Of a stretch of 64,000 nucleotides of DNA, positions 42,291 through 53,800 are shown one piece after another. The stretch is taken from contig CM046842.1 in assembly GCA_025618425.1 (NCBI GenBank), forward strand, positions 37,797,625 through 37,861,624. The letters are read 5' to 3'. A model generated the notes under the pieces. It was given only the letters and a program-made list of their open reading frames with translations, ran no database searches and was not told where the DNA came from. Source of the DNA: Heliocidaris tuberculata (lineage: Eukaryota > Echinodermata > Echinoidea > Camarodonta > Echinometridae). Within the stretch, counting starts at the first letter, position 1; every line of letters begins with the position of its first letter. A program made the translations under genes and the position numbers.

Positions 42291-42311
42291 GGTGGCTAAT
42301 TGTTATATTTT
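42291..42311 (-). promoter_or_regulatory. Probable 5' UTR start after a splice acceptor, TRIM-like gene 3
   Basis: TTTTTCTTTTCAG with AG at 42313-42312; 21-nt leader to the ATG. Confidence 0.65.
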
Positions 42312-42429
42312 CTGAAAAGAAAAATGAATGTGTCACAAATAATTCATGCCAATGGATATGTTACCGAACAAAACAAGATCTAGCTATATGATAGGTTACT
42401 GAGTACAAAGGAAATATATAGACCTAATC

Positions 42430-43260
42430 AACCCTAATTTTGGTAAGGAATTAAAAGTGAACCGTGAATGTTATACTAAGAGCGCTGGATTGTAACCTTA
42501 CTGAAGTACGAAATGGACTATTCGTGTTTTTACAGAAATCTGGTGTCATGTCAGCGAATTAGTAGTGTCGTCATAAAATTATGCATGCAACAAAACAGTG
42601 GCCACTAGCTTAGACAGGTGTTAAAGAGATATGTACGTGAGCTGACTTCTATCATCCTGAACCATTGCGCATCTGGTCTCGATTTTGTCTGGTGCTGTTG
42701 AAGAGCCATCATGAAATTCGACGATATTCTGGTCACAAAATAAATTTCAACGAGGGACCTAAGGGGCCGCGCCTCCCTCTTGAGAAAAGCGAATGTCTCC
42801 CCCCCCCCCTCGACTTAGCGAGGCTGGGGTATAGCGTCCCCCCCCCCTACTTAGCGTGACTGTGGTATAGCGGGACCCCTGAAGATGCTGAAATCCAGGG
42901 GCGTCGCTGGAGGGGGGGGGGGGGGTTGCAGGGAGAAACACCCCCCACTCAGAATTGGTGTCGGCAAATGCGCCACCTTTGTCGGCAAAAAAAAAGAGCG
43001 GTGACAAAAGGGAAAGGGAAATGGAAAGAAAAGAAAGGAGAAGAAAAAAGGAAGGAAAAAGGAAAAGGGAAAGGAAAGGAAAGGAAAAGGGAAGGAAAGA
43101 AAAAGAAGGAAAAACTGGCAAACACTGGAAAGTTAATTATTAGGGCAATAGGCTGCAGCCCCCCACCCCCGAGGATTTTCAAAGTTCCGATATTCAGGCA
43201 ACCACCAATTCATTTTCGGGCAGCGAAGTGAGGTGCCAGAATATCCACATATTTGGGCAG
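42430..43260. repeat. C/G-run and purine-rich repeat block
   Basis: Two diverged direct copies of tcgacttagcgaggctg-ggtatagcg (42811, 42849), the word caggggcgtcgctgga followed by a G run, and a 130-bp A/G-only tract at 43005-43110. It lies within the inferred 5' intron of TRIM-like gene 3. Confidence 0.55.
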
Positions 43261-43499
43261 CGAAGTTCCCAGATAATTTTGTAACTTCTGTATGTTACTT
43301 ATATTTCACTACGAAAAGTTTAAAAAAGAAAGATTACTTCTACATTCTCTTACATTCTATTTCTTCTCCTCTTAACTTTCCCCATTTTCTTCTTCTATAA
43401 CTCAACAGCCCTTTTCAGAACTAACCACAGGTGAACTGCAAGGCTCCTCAACGTAATCATATCTGATTGATACACGTCTGTAAAAAAACACTGAACTCT

Positions 43500-43660
43500 A
43501 CACTACGTGGAATGGGCTCAATCACTGCAAGCTGATTGGCCATAGGCAGCATGGCGCCACCGGCAGCTCACCAGCGCCATCTTGTTTCCCTCAAAACAAT
43601 CCCGGAACGTTGCTTCTGCTTTGGGTTTACCGTGACATTTGACCAAATTTGAAGGACTAC
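43500..43660 (-). promoter_or_regulatory. Candidate promoter and first exon of TRIM-like gene 3
   Basis: On the minus strand an ETS-like gttCCGGGAtt is followed by ACAAGATGGCGCTG, a match to the YY1-type start-site motif, and then by a strong splice donor CTG|GTGAGC (exon end 43572). GC content is locally high. Splicing to the acceptor at 42312 would make a 1.26-kb intron in the 5' UTR. Inferred from motifs only. Confidence 0.38.
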
Positions 43661-45461
43661 TTTTACTCATGTAATCATTATATATGTCCATAAACGATGA
43701 ATTGAGAGTAGTTCAAGATTGCATCTTGCGCTGCAATCAACTGCAGGAATCGTGATGAAAGTCGTGAGAAAGGACTTATGAATTATTGATCCCATAGAGG
43801 TTGAATATGATGATAATATGATTTGTTTCTAATCAAATGTAAATACATGTAACAAAAATATATCAAGTATGACTAATAGAATATTTCAAGGTTTTATGAA
43901 TTTCATTTGCCTCACTACCTGTACTTAAATAGGGAAAATACCGAGTTTGCACCCATTTACAAAGATACATGAAATACTTTTCGTAAAATTTTCTTGCCAT
44001 ATTTTATTTAACATTTTTTTTTCGTTTACTGTGCGACGGATGCTATACTGTACAATCATGTTAACTTTTGACACCAGATTGAAAAAGTACATGTAGGCCT
44101 ACTGTTTAATTAAAGACAATGAACTGAGTATAAATTGTCTCCTTGTGTTTATATTCAATGTGAATTTCGATGTAAAATTTTAGCAGATGGCCTAGTTGAT
44201 TTTGAAATTCATGTCTGTGTGACTGTGTCTCCGAACATATCACAATGATTTGTATGTATGAAGTGTGTACGTGGTGCTATATTTCACGCATTCAAAAGTG
44301 GTGCACGATTTTTTGTGATGTAATTTATAAAAAATACAAATCCTCTGAAAATGGAATCATCCAAATTAAATTACAGGCTAGTATTGTGTGACTGCCTTTT
44401 GTATGATTTTGCCTACCAGTGCTGAAATAAAATATATTGTCCTTAAACAAATAATAACAGTAATGATAGCGATAAGTTTATGCAAAGATTTTTGAAAAAG
44501 ACAATAGTAATAAGCAATATAGTTTCTTTTTTAAAGAAAAAAAGTGCTGCCGCACAAAATGTACAAAAATCATATTGACATAGTAAAGAATTGTTACAAT
44601 TCATTCAATATTAAAACACAAATATCATTATTACTATACCTTATATTCCCCCCAAAACAAAACAAAAACAAAACAAAACAAAACAACGAAGAAGGGGAAA
44701 AACAGAAATCATGCACTTCATAATATATATGCATGCTTCACTGCGTCTGCACGGTCTTAGAGTGGATGATATATACTAAAGCAGAATTTGCGTGAGGAGG
44801 TGAATAGAAATCGTTAATGTACTAAAATAATACTAAAAGCAAGAATGGTTTCATCGAACTTTACTCACTTCTTTGGCAGGTTAAACAAGCTAGTAAAGTA
44901 CATCAAAATAACAGATTTTGATATTTCGAACCATCGTGATGTAAATACGTTTATCCTCGACTCTGAAAACGTATTGCTCTGCGAAGAGAAATCTAATTTG
45001 CATGTATTACGACCAAAAGATTGCGGTATCTTCAAAATGCAACCCCAAAAGAATAATCCTTTTTTGACCGAAACACCTACGTTTCCTGGATGAAGACATT
45101 GTTTTCAACATATTAACCATGTTAACCGGGAGAATTAAATAGACTCAATATGAACTCACCAATGGTTCAGCCTTTTACTTTGTAGAAGCACGCGTTGCGT
45201 CTCAATAGCATTGTCACTTGAACGAGTGAACGACAATAAAACTTAGTGAGATATACATATATATAGCAATTCATATTCTCCCCCTCTCTCTCTCTCTCTC
45301 TCTCTTTAAAGCACGTGTATCCGCCCTCGATCTAAAGTGCACGACTTTCGAAATCACATTACTGAGAAAGGTTTTCTTACGAAATGTGTAGGTTACATCA
45401 CACGCCCTTTTCACGACGTTACACATACTGAAGCATGAAGTTTGAAGCTCTCAGCCGAGTT
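43661..45461. other. Unassigned spacer
   Basis: AT-rich, with a CAAAA-type repeat (44650-44686) and a (CT)n run at 45276-45306. The 82-codon plus-strand frame at 44845-45093 is not low complexity but shows no known motif; no gene is claimed. Confidence 0.4.
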
Positions 45462-45620
45462 TTAAGAAATTTGATTAAAAAATTTTAAAAAACTACCACA
45501 AATCTATATCCAAATTTTCTACCAGCCAATCGAATACAATATTTTCAATAGCTTATATCAAACATTGTATTTTGTTTATTGATTTAAAAAAAACCTTTAT
45601 GAAACAGAATCATGGCCTGC
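45462..45620. mobile_element. Diverged copy of the GGGCCC-ended foldback MITE
   Basis: Shares ttttaagaaa, ccagccaatcgaa, caatagcttatatcaa and gtttattgat with 35741-35888; the GGGCCC tips are lost. Confidence 0.55.
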
Positions 45621-45889
45621 TTCTAGGTTAATTAGGATTTTTCTTTTCACAGTTCTCTCAAAATTTAGAAAGGGATAAACAGGAATAGGGAGATAATCGT
45701 TCAGGTGAAGGATGAGGTACCCGCACTGTCAAAAGTAATCTCTTATGCTGTAGGCGAAATAGAAGTTTTATTTTTAGGTTCTTCAGGGGGAAAGGGGGAT
45801 AGGCGGCTCCATCCTTATAAAGCTAGATAAGCCACTGGTACACTCCCCTACCCTTAGTGAAATTAGGATTGTATTGAGTATGGAGAGGC

Positions 45890-46527
45890 AGATCAAACCA
45901 GGGAAACGGAGGTCTTACTGTAAATCATATACAAAGTCTAGAAAGAATCCAGAAAAGAGTATGTAGAATTATTTTAGGTAAAAGTTATATAGACTATGAA
46001 GATGCCCTGAAACGATGCCAACTTGAGCGATTGCAAATAAGGAGAGAACAATTGTGTATCGATTTTGCTGAATCTTTACCTAAAAACCCATATTGTAAAG
46101 GTTGGTTACCTGAACGAAAACTTGTTGGCATGTCATTAAGAAACATACAAAAGTATAGTCAATATAAATGTAAAACCTCTCGTTTCAAACAAAGTGCAAT
46201 ACCATATTTTATTGATCTTCTTAATAATAGTTGATTTTTCTGAATTTTTTAATAAACTTATATCTATTTTTATTTTGTATACTTATCCCTTTTCAATCAG
46301 GCCAACATTTTGACTTTCATATTAATATATGTTACATTCTAGAAATTTTATCAATAATTATTCTTTTATATATATATATATATATATATATTGTATTATA
46401 TTTTTACTCTTTTATCATTGTGAGCACGTACATTTCAGCCTTTTGGCTGCAGCATGTGCATTTTATTTGTATTCTGTGTTTTCTTTTTCGAAATAAACCT
46501 TGAATTGATTGATTGATTGATTTGATT
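45890..46527 (+). pseudogene. CR1-like LINE C-terminus with intact 3' tail
   Basis: The plus strand reads IQSLERIQKRVCRIILGKSY, then LERLQIRREQLCIDFAESL, PKNPYCKGWLP and YKCKTSRFKQSAIPYFIDLL before a stop at 46234. This is the characteristic end of a CR1-group ORF2. The 3' UTR includes (TA)n at 46369-46391 and ends AAATAAACCTTGAATTGATT with ATTG repeats at 46492-46520. Strongly 5'-truncated. Confidence 0.82.
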
Positions 46528-46593
46528 GGAACATATACGGTCCTCTACAAGACCAAGCACAATTCCCACAAAAATTCTGACTAGCTAAAAAAT

Positions 46594-47491
46594 AAGGTTA
46601 TAGGATTTCCCGTCCATTTTGAAATTTTTTCATTTTTCTCAATTTCGTCACGAAACGTCATGGTCTTGCACATTTCATGGTCAATTTCGTCTTTGTTCAT
46701 TCATTTTCGAACTTTGTCAAATCTATTTCATCACAGCTTCGTCGAAGTCAAATCGATTTCGTCATCCCCGGCTGCCAACGCAGTGGCGGATCCAGGCAGG
46801 GGCGCCAAGGGCGCGCACCCCTTTAATTTTTAATTTAATTTGTGTGATTTTTACAGTGGGAGGGGGATACCCCCTCCCACACACTCCGCTCCCTCGCCGC
46901 TGGCGCCCCTCCCCCTATTTCAAATTCCTGGATCCGCCACTGCAACGTACGATTGCATGAATCAATTTCGCCACTTTGCTATAATTTCGTCAAAGCGTCT
47001 TTCAAATTCGTCACTCGTGCTTTTGCTATATGGATAGTTTTCATTCGAATTCTTGTCTTGATATTTGACAGTTCTAACATCCATGAAAGTAATGTCGGTA
47101 CACATGCAAATTAAAGGTTTGTATTTTTTTTCACATCCTATTCAATGAATGAGGAGGCACACATGGATTATGAAAAAAAGGGTGTCAGTTTTGTCCATTG
47201 GATGGTTTTAGTTTAATGTCTTGTCCATCTGACGAATTTGAGGGAAACTCCTTTGAAATTGATTGCACAAAGACGAATTCGATCATTGAATTCTGCAGGG
47301 GATCGTCAGGTAGGACGAGTTCGAATGAAATCTGACGAAAATGAATGGACAAATGTTGAAATTGATTGACCATTGACTAAGTTAAACTTGAATAACAAAT
47401 GACAAAACTTACTTTAACATTTGCAAATTCCAGTGTTCTCAGGACGAAATTGAATGATTGTTTTATTTAAATGGACTGTAAAACCTATAGC
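46594..47491. mobile_element. Inverted-repeat element built from TTTCGTCA words
   Basis: The left end (46594-46622, ttataggatttcccgtccat) and the right end reversed (ctataggttttacagtccat) are inverted copies. The left half contains many AATTTCGTCA-like words; the right half (47180-47470) contains the same words reversed (TGACGAAATT). The 5-bp-target element 46781-46942 is inserted in its left half. Target duplication not resolved; no coding region. Confidence 0.65.
46781..46942. mobile_element. TIR element with 5-bp target duplication, copy 2
   Basis: Ends CAGTGGCGGATCCAGG and CCTGGATCCGCCACTG (perfect inverted pair), flanked by CAACG at 46776-46780 and 46943-46947. Same family as 35489-35655. 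162 bp. Confidence 0.93.
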
Positions 47492-47554
47492 ATATTTTGC
47501 GGGTGATATTATTTACCTTTAAAAAAAATTATGTGAAAAGCCGCTTGTTTTTGC

Positions 47555-48055
47555 ACAACTTAAACATTCTTCTTCATATCACTCATTTTCTCTCTCTCTC
47601 TCAAACAAATGCACAACTCAAACATTCTTCTTCATATCACTCATTTTCTCTGTCTCTCATTCTCTCTCTCAAACAAATGCACAACTCAAACATTCTTCTT
47701 CATATCACTCATTTTCTCTCTCTCTCATTCTCTCTCTCAAACAAATGCACAACTCAAACATTCTTCTTCATATCACTCATTTTTTTTTCTCTCTCTCTCT
47801 CTCTCAAACAAATGCACAACTCAAACATTCTTCTTCATATCACTCATTTTTTCTCTCTCTCTTTCTCTCTCTCAAACAAATGCACAACTCAAACATTCTT
47901 CTTCATATCACTCATTTTCTCTCTCTCTCTCTCTCTCTCAAACAAACAAATGCACAACTCAAACAAACTTCTTCATATCACTCATTTTCTCTCTCTCTCT
48001 TTCTCTCTCTCAAACAAATACACAACTCAAACATTTTTCTTCATATCACTCATTT

Positions 48056-48090
<35 letters not shown>

Positions 48091-48150
48091 CAAATGCACA
48101 ACTCAAACATTCTTCTTCATATCACTCATTCTCTCTCTCTCTATCCTCTC
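47555..48150. repeat. Compound minisatellite, about nine 56-72 bp units with (CT)n
   Basis: Nine copies of acaactcaaacattcttctt plus catatcactcatttt are each followed by a (CT)n stretch of variable length and aaacaaatgc. All three plus frames stay open for 160-240 codons only because the unit lacks stops. Confidence 0.95.
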
Positions 48151-50989
48151 TCTGTCTTACTGCCACACCCATGCACATTCTCTCTTACACCTTTTCATTT
48201 TTATTTACCTCTCAGCCTTCTCTGAAGTATAACTAATCTCCAATAATCATTCCTTATTTTCTCTATTTTTAACGTTGATTATCTCTTTTACCTCGTTCCC
48301 TTTTCCTCATCCCTCCATCGCTTTCCCTTCATCTCCTTCTTTTTCAGTCCAAAACTAATCCAATGCCTAAACATCGTACTCCTTTTCTACTTTCGAAAGA
48401 TGTATAATCAGGCTCTTGATGACATTTTCATGACTTATGTATACTAATTAAATATTCACAAAACGTAAAAACCCGCTTCCTTTTAATCTTTATTAAAAAC
48501 TTAGCTAACATATAAATCGCCATTACATTACACAAGTCAGTATAATCTCTACTACTATTTACTCAAAAAGAAAGAACTGAAAATATATTCCTCAGCGTTT
48601 TCAAATTTTATGAGATTCATCTAAACTTATCATCGTTATTTTTTTTAAATTCCCGTTAATCAAATTTTCACAAATGTCTACTCGTGAACATGTCACACAG
48701 TCATATTCATGTCCTTCATATTTCAACAACGGTAAACACTTCTGGAAATATTCATTCATGAATATTCGTTCATCCTTAAAAAACTATAAAGATATGTGCG
48801 TTCACTGAAGTTATGTCTTGTTAGACAAACACGGTTTAAAAATGGTAAATCATTTCAAACTGGACAATGGAATATTAGGTACGAACATGTTTTCTTTCCT
48901 TTTTTTTTTTTTTTGTCTTTTAATTTGATTTGATTTGATTTTTATTTCATTTCATTTGTTTCCACGTTCAGTTTACATATTGTTTAACAATGACAAGCAA
49001 AATAAATTATAAGAAAATAAATCTATAAATCAAACCTATAAAAAGCCGGGCTTTTTGGGTTAGGCCTCCAAATAGTAACAAATGAATTTCCTCACATCAA
49101 TACACGAATGAATATATTGGTCAAGGTTGTGTACCACTGCAATAATAATTTAATAGTCAAAAAAGCATAGTTGTGTGGATCTTGCATGTTTGCTCCCTTT
49201 CACACGTTTAGAAGTTCACCCTACAGTATTTTGTCAAGCTTTATTGAGTTCAGTATCCTGACAAGCAACACGACTCATATTCCACAATATTTGCTGATTT
49301 AAGATTGGAGGAATCTGCTATTTGACTGATCAAGGTGGATTTTGGCAACTAAATATCAAGCGGTTCCACATACAATAAAACTAAATTAGGACACCCAAAA
49401 CGAAACCAAGAGAAAAGACTTTTAGCGAGGTTCTTAACAATATTATGAATATCAAATCTGTATGTGATCGCTCCATGATTACTGTACGTTTCATTGTTAA
49501 TGTGAAAATTTTAACTTTCAAACTTTTACCATGTTCATTAATTGCGAATAAACGATAAATTGTCTCGTCTCAAGTTCACGAAGCGTTAGTCCTGATTCTT
49601 GTAATTCCACACTTTTTCAAACAGAAATAGCAAATGCCTGCCCCCCCCCCCCCCCCCCACTCAGGCGGTCAACCATACACATATGCTTGTTCCATCAAGC
49701 CATCAAAATTACCCCCCTATCACGGGCTTTTGGATTTTTTCCCGAACTGAGCCCCTAAAATATACTCCTTTTCCCGAAAAATCGGGAATGCGCATGCGGT
49801 ACAGATGACCACCTGAGTGTGTGTGTGTGGGGGGGGGGGGGAGCAAATGACAACACAACACACCGAATAAGCCAGAAAAGACCAATTTTTACATTTTAAA
49901 CTAACCTAGTCACACCGACAGAACGAACAAATTCTACATTATCCTTAAAAGCCTGTTTTGTTTTCAGCCTTTGTCAATTATCGGTTGGCTTGGTAACAGA
50001 GTGACTGGGGTACACGCCCAGTTGTATCACTTCATACTGACCTGACATGATAGTTACAAATTTCGCCTAAAAGAGGGCAATTTTCGGGGATGTTTGCGAG
50101 CATTGAAATGATCGTGGATTTGGAAAAAGCGTAAGATTATTTTTGTTTGTTTGTTTGTTCTTGTATGGGTTTTTGTAAGGGGGTTTGTTTCGTTTTGTAT
50201 ATTTTTTTTTTTGTTTTGGAAAAATCAAGAACATAAGCCTAATTTCGCGAAATCATCTTTTCTTGAATGCTTTTTTTCGATAAGCCAAAATAGGGAAATA
50301 TTTAAAGCCCAGTTTGCAGCTGTTTTTAGGGAAAAGGAGTCACATTTTATGGAAAATATACTTGAAAGTACGAAAATTAGGGGGTCATTTTTTACTAACG
50401 ATCATGTGTTAAACCTTTTAATGTGAGCACCGGGGGTACTTTATACGACTTATAAGCATATAGCAAACTGAGTAATTATTCATGACAAATCATTATATTG
50501 TTTAGATAATTTTTACATTCTAAGATAAGCACATTCCAAAGTCATATTCACAAGAGTGACATATCAATGGACTTTAATTAGCATCTAGTATTTGAATTAA
50601 TATTTACCTGTTCATGTTTAACGTGAAATTGTCAGTTCAGATTTTTCAGACGTACTGACAAGGGTATAAAGTGATCTCAATTAGGAATCAGAAAAGTTGA
50701 ATATTCTTGTCACTCCCTCCCTCCTCCTCCCCCAGGTCTACAAACCCCTCTGGTGTCACTTTGTGCAGTGGTGGAGCAAGAGGGGCCTAAGATTTTAGAG
50801 ACTATAATTATGAAATATGAGATTTATTAGTCATTTCTTTGTCCGTTACTTTAAAAAAAATCAAAAAATCATCCTCCCCCGTTGAAAGTGTGATAATCAT
50901 TTTTCTAAGGGGAGGGCTTGACGACGATATTCTAGAATAATTCTGCAACTGATGCAGTTTGTTAGATAGTGATAAAAAAAACATGTCAA
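48151..50989. other. Unassigned spacer with LINE-type 3' end and G/C runs
   Basis: At 48920-49070 the minus strand reads AATAAAAATCAAATCAAATC, a LINE 3' tail; the rest of that element is not recognisable. C run at 49639-49659 and (GT)n plus G run at 49817-49840. No gene. Confidence 0.45.
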
Positions 50990-50995
50990 TTTATT
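50990..50995 (-). terminator. Polyadenylation signal of the Ly6/uPAR gene
   Basis: AATAAA on the minus strand, 150 nt 3' of the stop codon. Confidence 0.5.
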
Positions 50996-51144
50996 TGCTG
51001 GCGGTTAGCACCAACCTCTCCAGTGTGATTCAGACATTTGAATAGAAACCAGATCACAATAAAAGAACTTGATTAGTAAATGTAGAAAAAAAAAAAGAAA
51101 AAAAAAAAGAACTTGATTGTTTACAAAGAAGAATATTACTGACA

Positions 51145-52888
51145 TTACATCTTTGCAGCTAGAAATGAGACAAGTATAGACATAAGAAGAGCAACAAAGC
51201 TAACCTTCCATACTTCAGCTCCATTACAGAGATCACCGCTACACACACACCCATTACCAGACCCTGAGACAAATGTATACCCTGCAGGAAACAACGCTTT
51301 CACCTCAGCAGGCTGTTGATCAATGAGAGCTCCCAAATCATCCCCTTCTGCTTTATCACACTGATCTTCATTCGTTCCACATGTCCGTAAGAGAAATCCT
51401 ACATTGGTCGTTACTGTTAATGATAAAGACAAGAATTTGTATGGGCAGTCAAAACTGTCCAAATTTTTTTGGTGTTTTTTTTCTTCCTATCATAGCCTTG
51501 CATTTTAGAAAAGGAATAAATATTGTCTTGACTGTATAAAGCAAAAGTTCATGAAATGTAAAATATTTTAATATTTATTGTTATTTATTGTTCTTGTCGT
51601 TGTTGTTCTCTCGAATGTATTAAAATTCCTTTATTGTATACTCATAGACCAGTCATAGTACGAGAATAAAAATTATCTGATATTAAGGTCCCTAAACAAG
51701 AGGTGGAAGAGTGCTGACTACACTGGAAAAAAGACAAAGTACAAGGTGTGATATTATGTTAGTGATGTGGCAGTACATTCAAGTTATGAGCAGAACATGC
51801 ATATCGTTAGTCCGTAATGCCTTTCTCAAATTTTAGATTTTCCTTCGCGCAGCAATATTTGGACCGAGGCCCTTGGTGTCGTTTAAGCTGGTGGAAAGTT
51901 CCACTTCTGTTTGTTCATTTATCGTGTTAAGTTAAACCCTGGGACTGCCGATGAATGAGCGTTAGAATTTTTTTTTTTAAGTTACCGAAAAGGGTAAGAA
52001 AAAAAAACAGTGAAAAAAGTATAACCTACTTCCAGCCACACTGTATTCAAAGTCTGCATCTATTTTGACGCATCCTCCTCCGCTGCATTCTACAGTCTGT
52101 AGAGTACCATCACACGAACCCAAACCACTCCCTGTAACATCTGTAGATTGACCACCAGCAGTAAAAGCTAAACAAGAGTAACATCTCTGGGCATCGACTG
52201 CACAATAGGAAAGAAAGAAAATAAAAACCTTTTATCAAATGATACACACAAACAAAGATGATAGTATGGTGGAGACAGTTTTTTATTAATCCCTGTATGG
52301 CTTTTAGTTTAAAGAATTCTGTAAAGATTCCTTCATAAAATAATTCGTTCTGAATAGGGTTCTTCATGCCCCCCATTAGATTAGCCCATGTACGTTATAA
52401 ATCTTTATAAAACGGGTTCAAGAATGTAGCCATCCTGATTGGTCAAATAACACCACGTGACCGTGCAAAAAAAAAGTACTAACGCACGGCGAGGGGACTA
52501 ACGCACGGCTAATCCAGATCAAGCACTAAGATTGTAAGAAAACACTAAGATTGTAGACCCTTTTTATAAAACTATTAATACATGGTTGTGAGTTCGTGCA
52601 TTAGTGCGATCCGGCAACACGCAGGTTTTTATCGTGGTGTCTAACACACTCGGCTACGCCTCGTGCGTTAGTACACCACGATAAAAACCTTTGTGTTGCC
52701 GGATCGCACTAACGCACTCCCAACCATGTATTAATAGTATATTAGGATAACACTGACTGAAATGCATCCCCGGGCTGAATTAATTCTCTCGTCAACATAA
52801 AAAAAGAAAGACATATAGAACACTTTTAAACCTACTTACCCTCCGCCCAGCATAACATAAGTGCAAGGACAATGACTAGAACCTTCAT
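51145..52888 (-). CDS. Ly6/uPAR (three-finger) GPI-anchored surface protein, three exons
   Basis: Exon 1 at 52888-52840 (donor GAGG|GTAAGT), exon 2 at 52197-52030 (acceptor TTGTGCAG, donor GGAA|GTAGGT), exon 3 at 51413-51145 (acceptor ATTAACAG). Both introns are phase 1 and the 486-nt CDS gives 161 aa. The signal peptide MKVLVIVLALMLCWAEG is followed by one LU domain: RCYSC at its start, ten cysteines in total, and the hallmark GCVCSGDLCN at its end. The last about 20 residues (VSFVALLMSILVSFLAAKM) are a hydrophobic GPI-attachment signal. One exon for the signal peptide and two for the domain is the standard Ly6 layout. The mature product should sit on the outer membrane leaflet; ligand unknown. 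A TATA-like TTAAATAAAG lies about 85 nt upstream of the ATG (52971-52980), and AATAAA lies at 50990-50995. Confidence 0.92.
52571..52739. repeat. Foldback repeat in intron 1 of the Ly6/uPAR gene
   Basis: Arms of about 80 bp: actattaatacatggttgtg and its inverse at the right, both containing tgcgatccggcaacac and ggtttttatcgtggtgt. The short loop is around acactcggctacgcctcg. A related word, ctaacgcacggc, repeats at 52482 and 52499. Probably a MITE. Confidence 0.85.
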
Positions 52889-52970
52889 CTTGTTTTGCTA
52901 ATTTGCTTACTATTTTGGAGCTACGTTCTTACGAATTATCGCTGGATTATGAGAAGCAAATCCTTCCCGA

Positions 52971-52980
52971 TCTTTATTTA
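52971..52980 (-). promoter_or_regulatory. TATA-like box of the Ly6/uPAR gene
   Basis: TTAAATAAAG on the minus strand, about 85 nt before the start codon; a start site near 52945 would fit. Confidence 0.4.
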
Positions 52981-53129
52981 AGTAAGAGTGATTACGTGGG
53001 CGCTGCTTAATTGTGGAATGTTTCTCCCCTACCTTATAGGATGGTAGCCAATCATTGACTGCATTTTGTGTCACGTGGTGTGTATCCACACATACACACA
53101 CACACACACGCGCACACCCATCCAGCCTT

Positions 53130-53490
53130 AGCACTAGCGTAGCTGAGGGGGGGGGGGGGTAGGGGGGTTAGGGTAAGTCCCCCTCCTTGTCGAACTGATA
53201 CTTTTTTTTTTTTTTTTTTTGCTTGTCAGAGAATTATGGAGGAAAACTGAACCCCTTAAAATCTGAGCAGCCCCCCCCCCCCTAACTGAGTGACTTTTGG
53301 ATGGCTGGTAAAAAAAATATATTTTGCCCCCCCCCCCCCCCCCCCAGCGACTTTTGGAGGGCTGGCGAGAAGAATAAAATATGGATCTCCCTTTTAGAGC
53401 TGATAACCTTGTTTTTTTTTGTTTCTACTTGTCAGAGAATTATGGAGGAAACTGGACCCCATAAAATCCGATAACCCCCGCCTGGCCAAG
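53130..53490. repeat. C/G-run repeat with GCTTGTCAGAGAATTATGG, two units
   Basis: cttgtcagagaattatggag occurs at about 53223 and 53427, each preceded by a poly-T run and followed by aaact-gaacccc-taaaatc; gacttttgga-ggctgg occurs twice between them. Related to the interior of the hAT MITEs at 8411 and 55542. Ends not resolved. Confidence 0.7.
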
Positions 53491-53654
53491 TAACATACTA
53501 AGATCTTACATGTACTATTGATTCTTGTATCATAATAACATTCATTATATTATCGTATAAATCAGATTGTTTTTTTTCATTGCTAATATAATTCATCTAA
53601 TATAATTTTGCCTAGCAATATGAATGTATCGCAAATATTATTATTGGTTGTTAA

Positions 53655-53800
53655 TATTATTATTATTATTATTATTACTATTATTATTATGATTATTATT
53701 ATTATCATTATTATTATTATTATCATTATTATTATTATAATCATCATTATTGTTATCATTATTATGATGATGATGATGATGATGATTATCATGTATTGTG
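53655..53800. repeat. (ATT)n / (ATG)n microsatellite
   Basis: About 145 bp of ATT, ATC and ATG triplets; frames across it are artefacts. Confidence 0.95.

Noticed and set aside
44845..45093. Small 82-codon plus-strand gene
   Set aside because: Reasonably complex composition but no recognisable motif, no splice or promoter context, and length within chance for AT-rich DNA.
47497..48236. Three overlapping frames of 163-242 codons
   Set aside because: Products of the compound minisatellite; the same repeated peptide appears in every frame shift.
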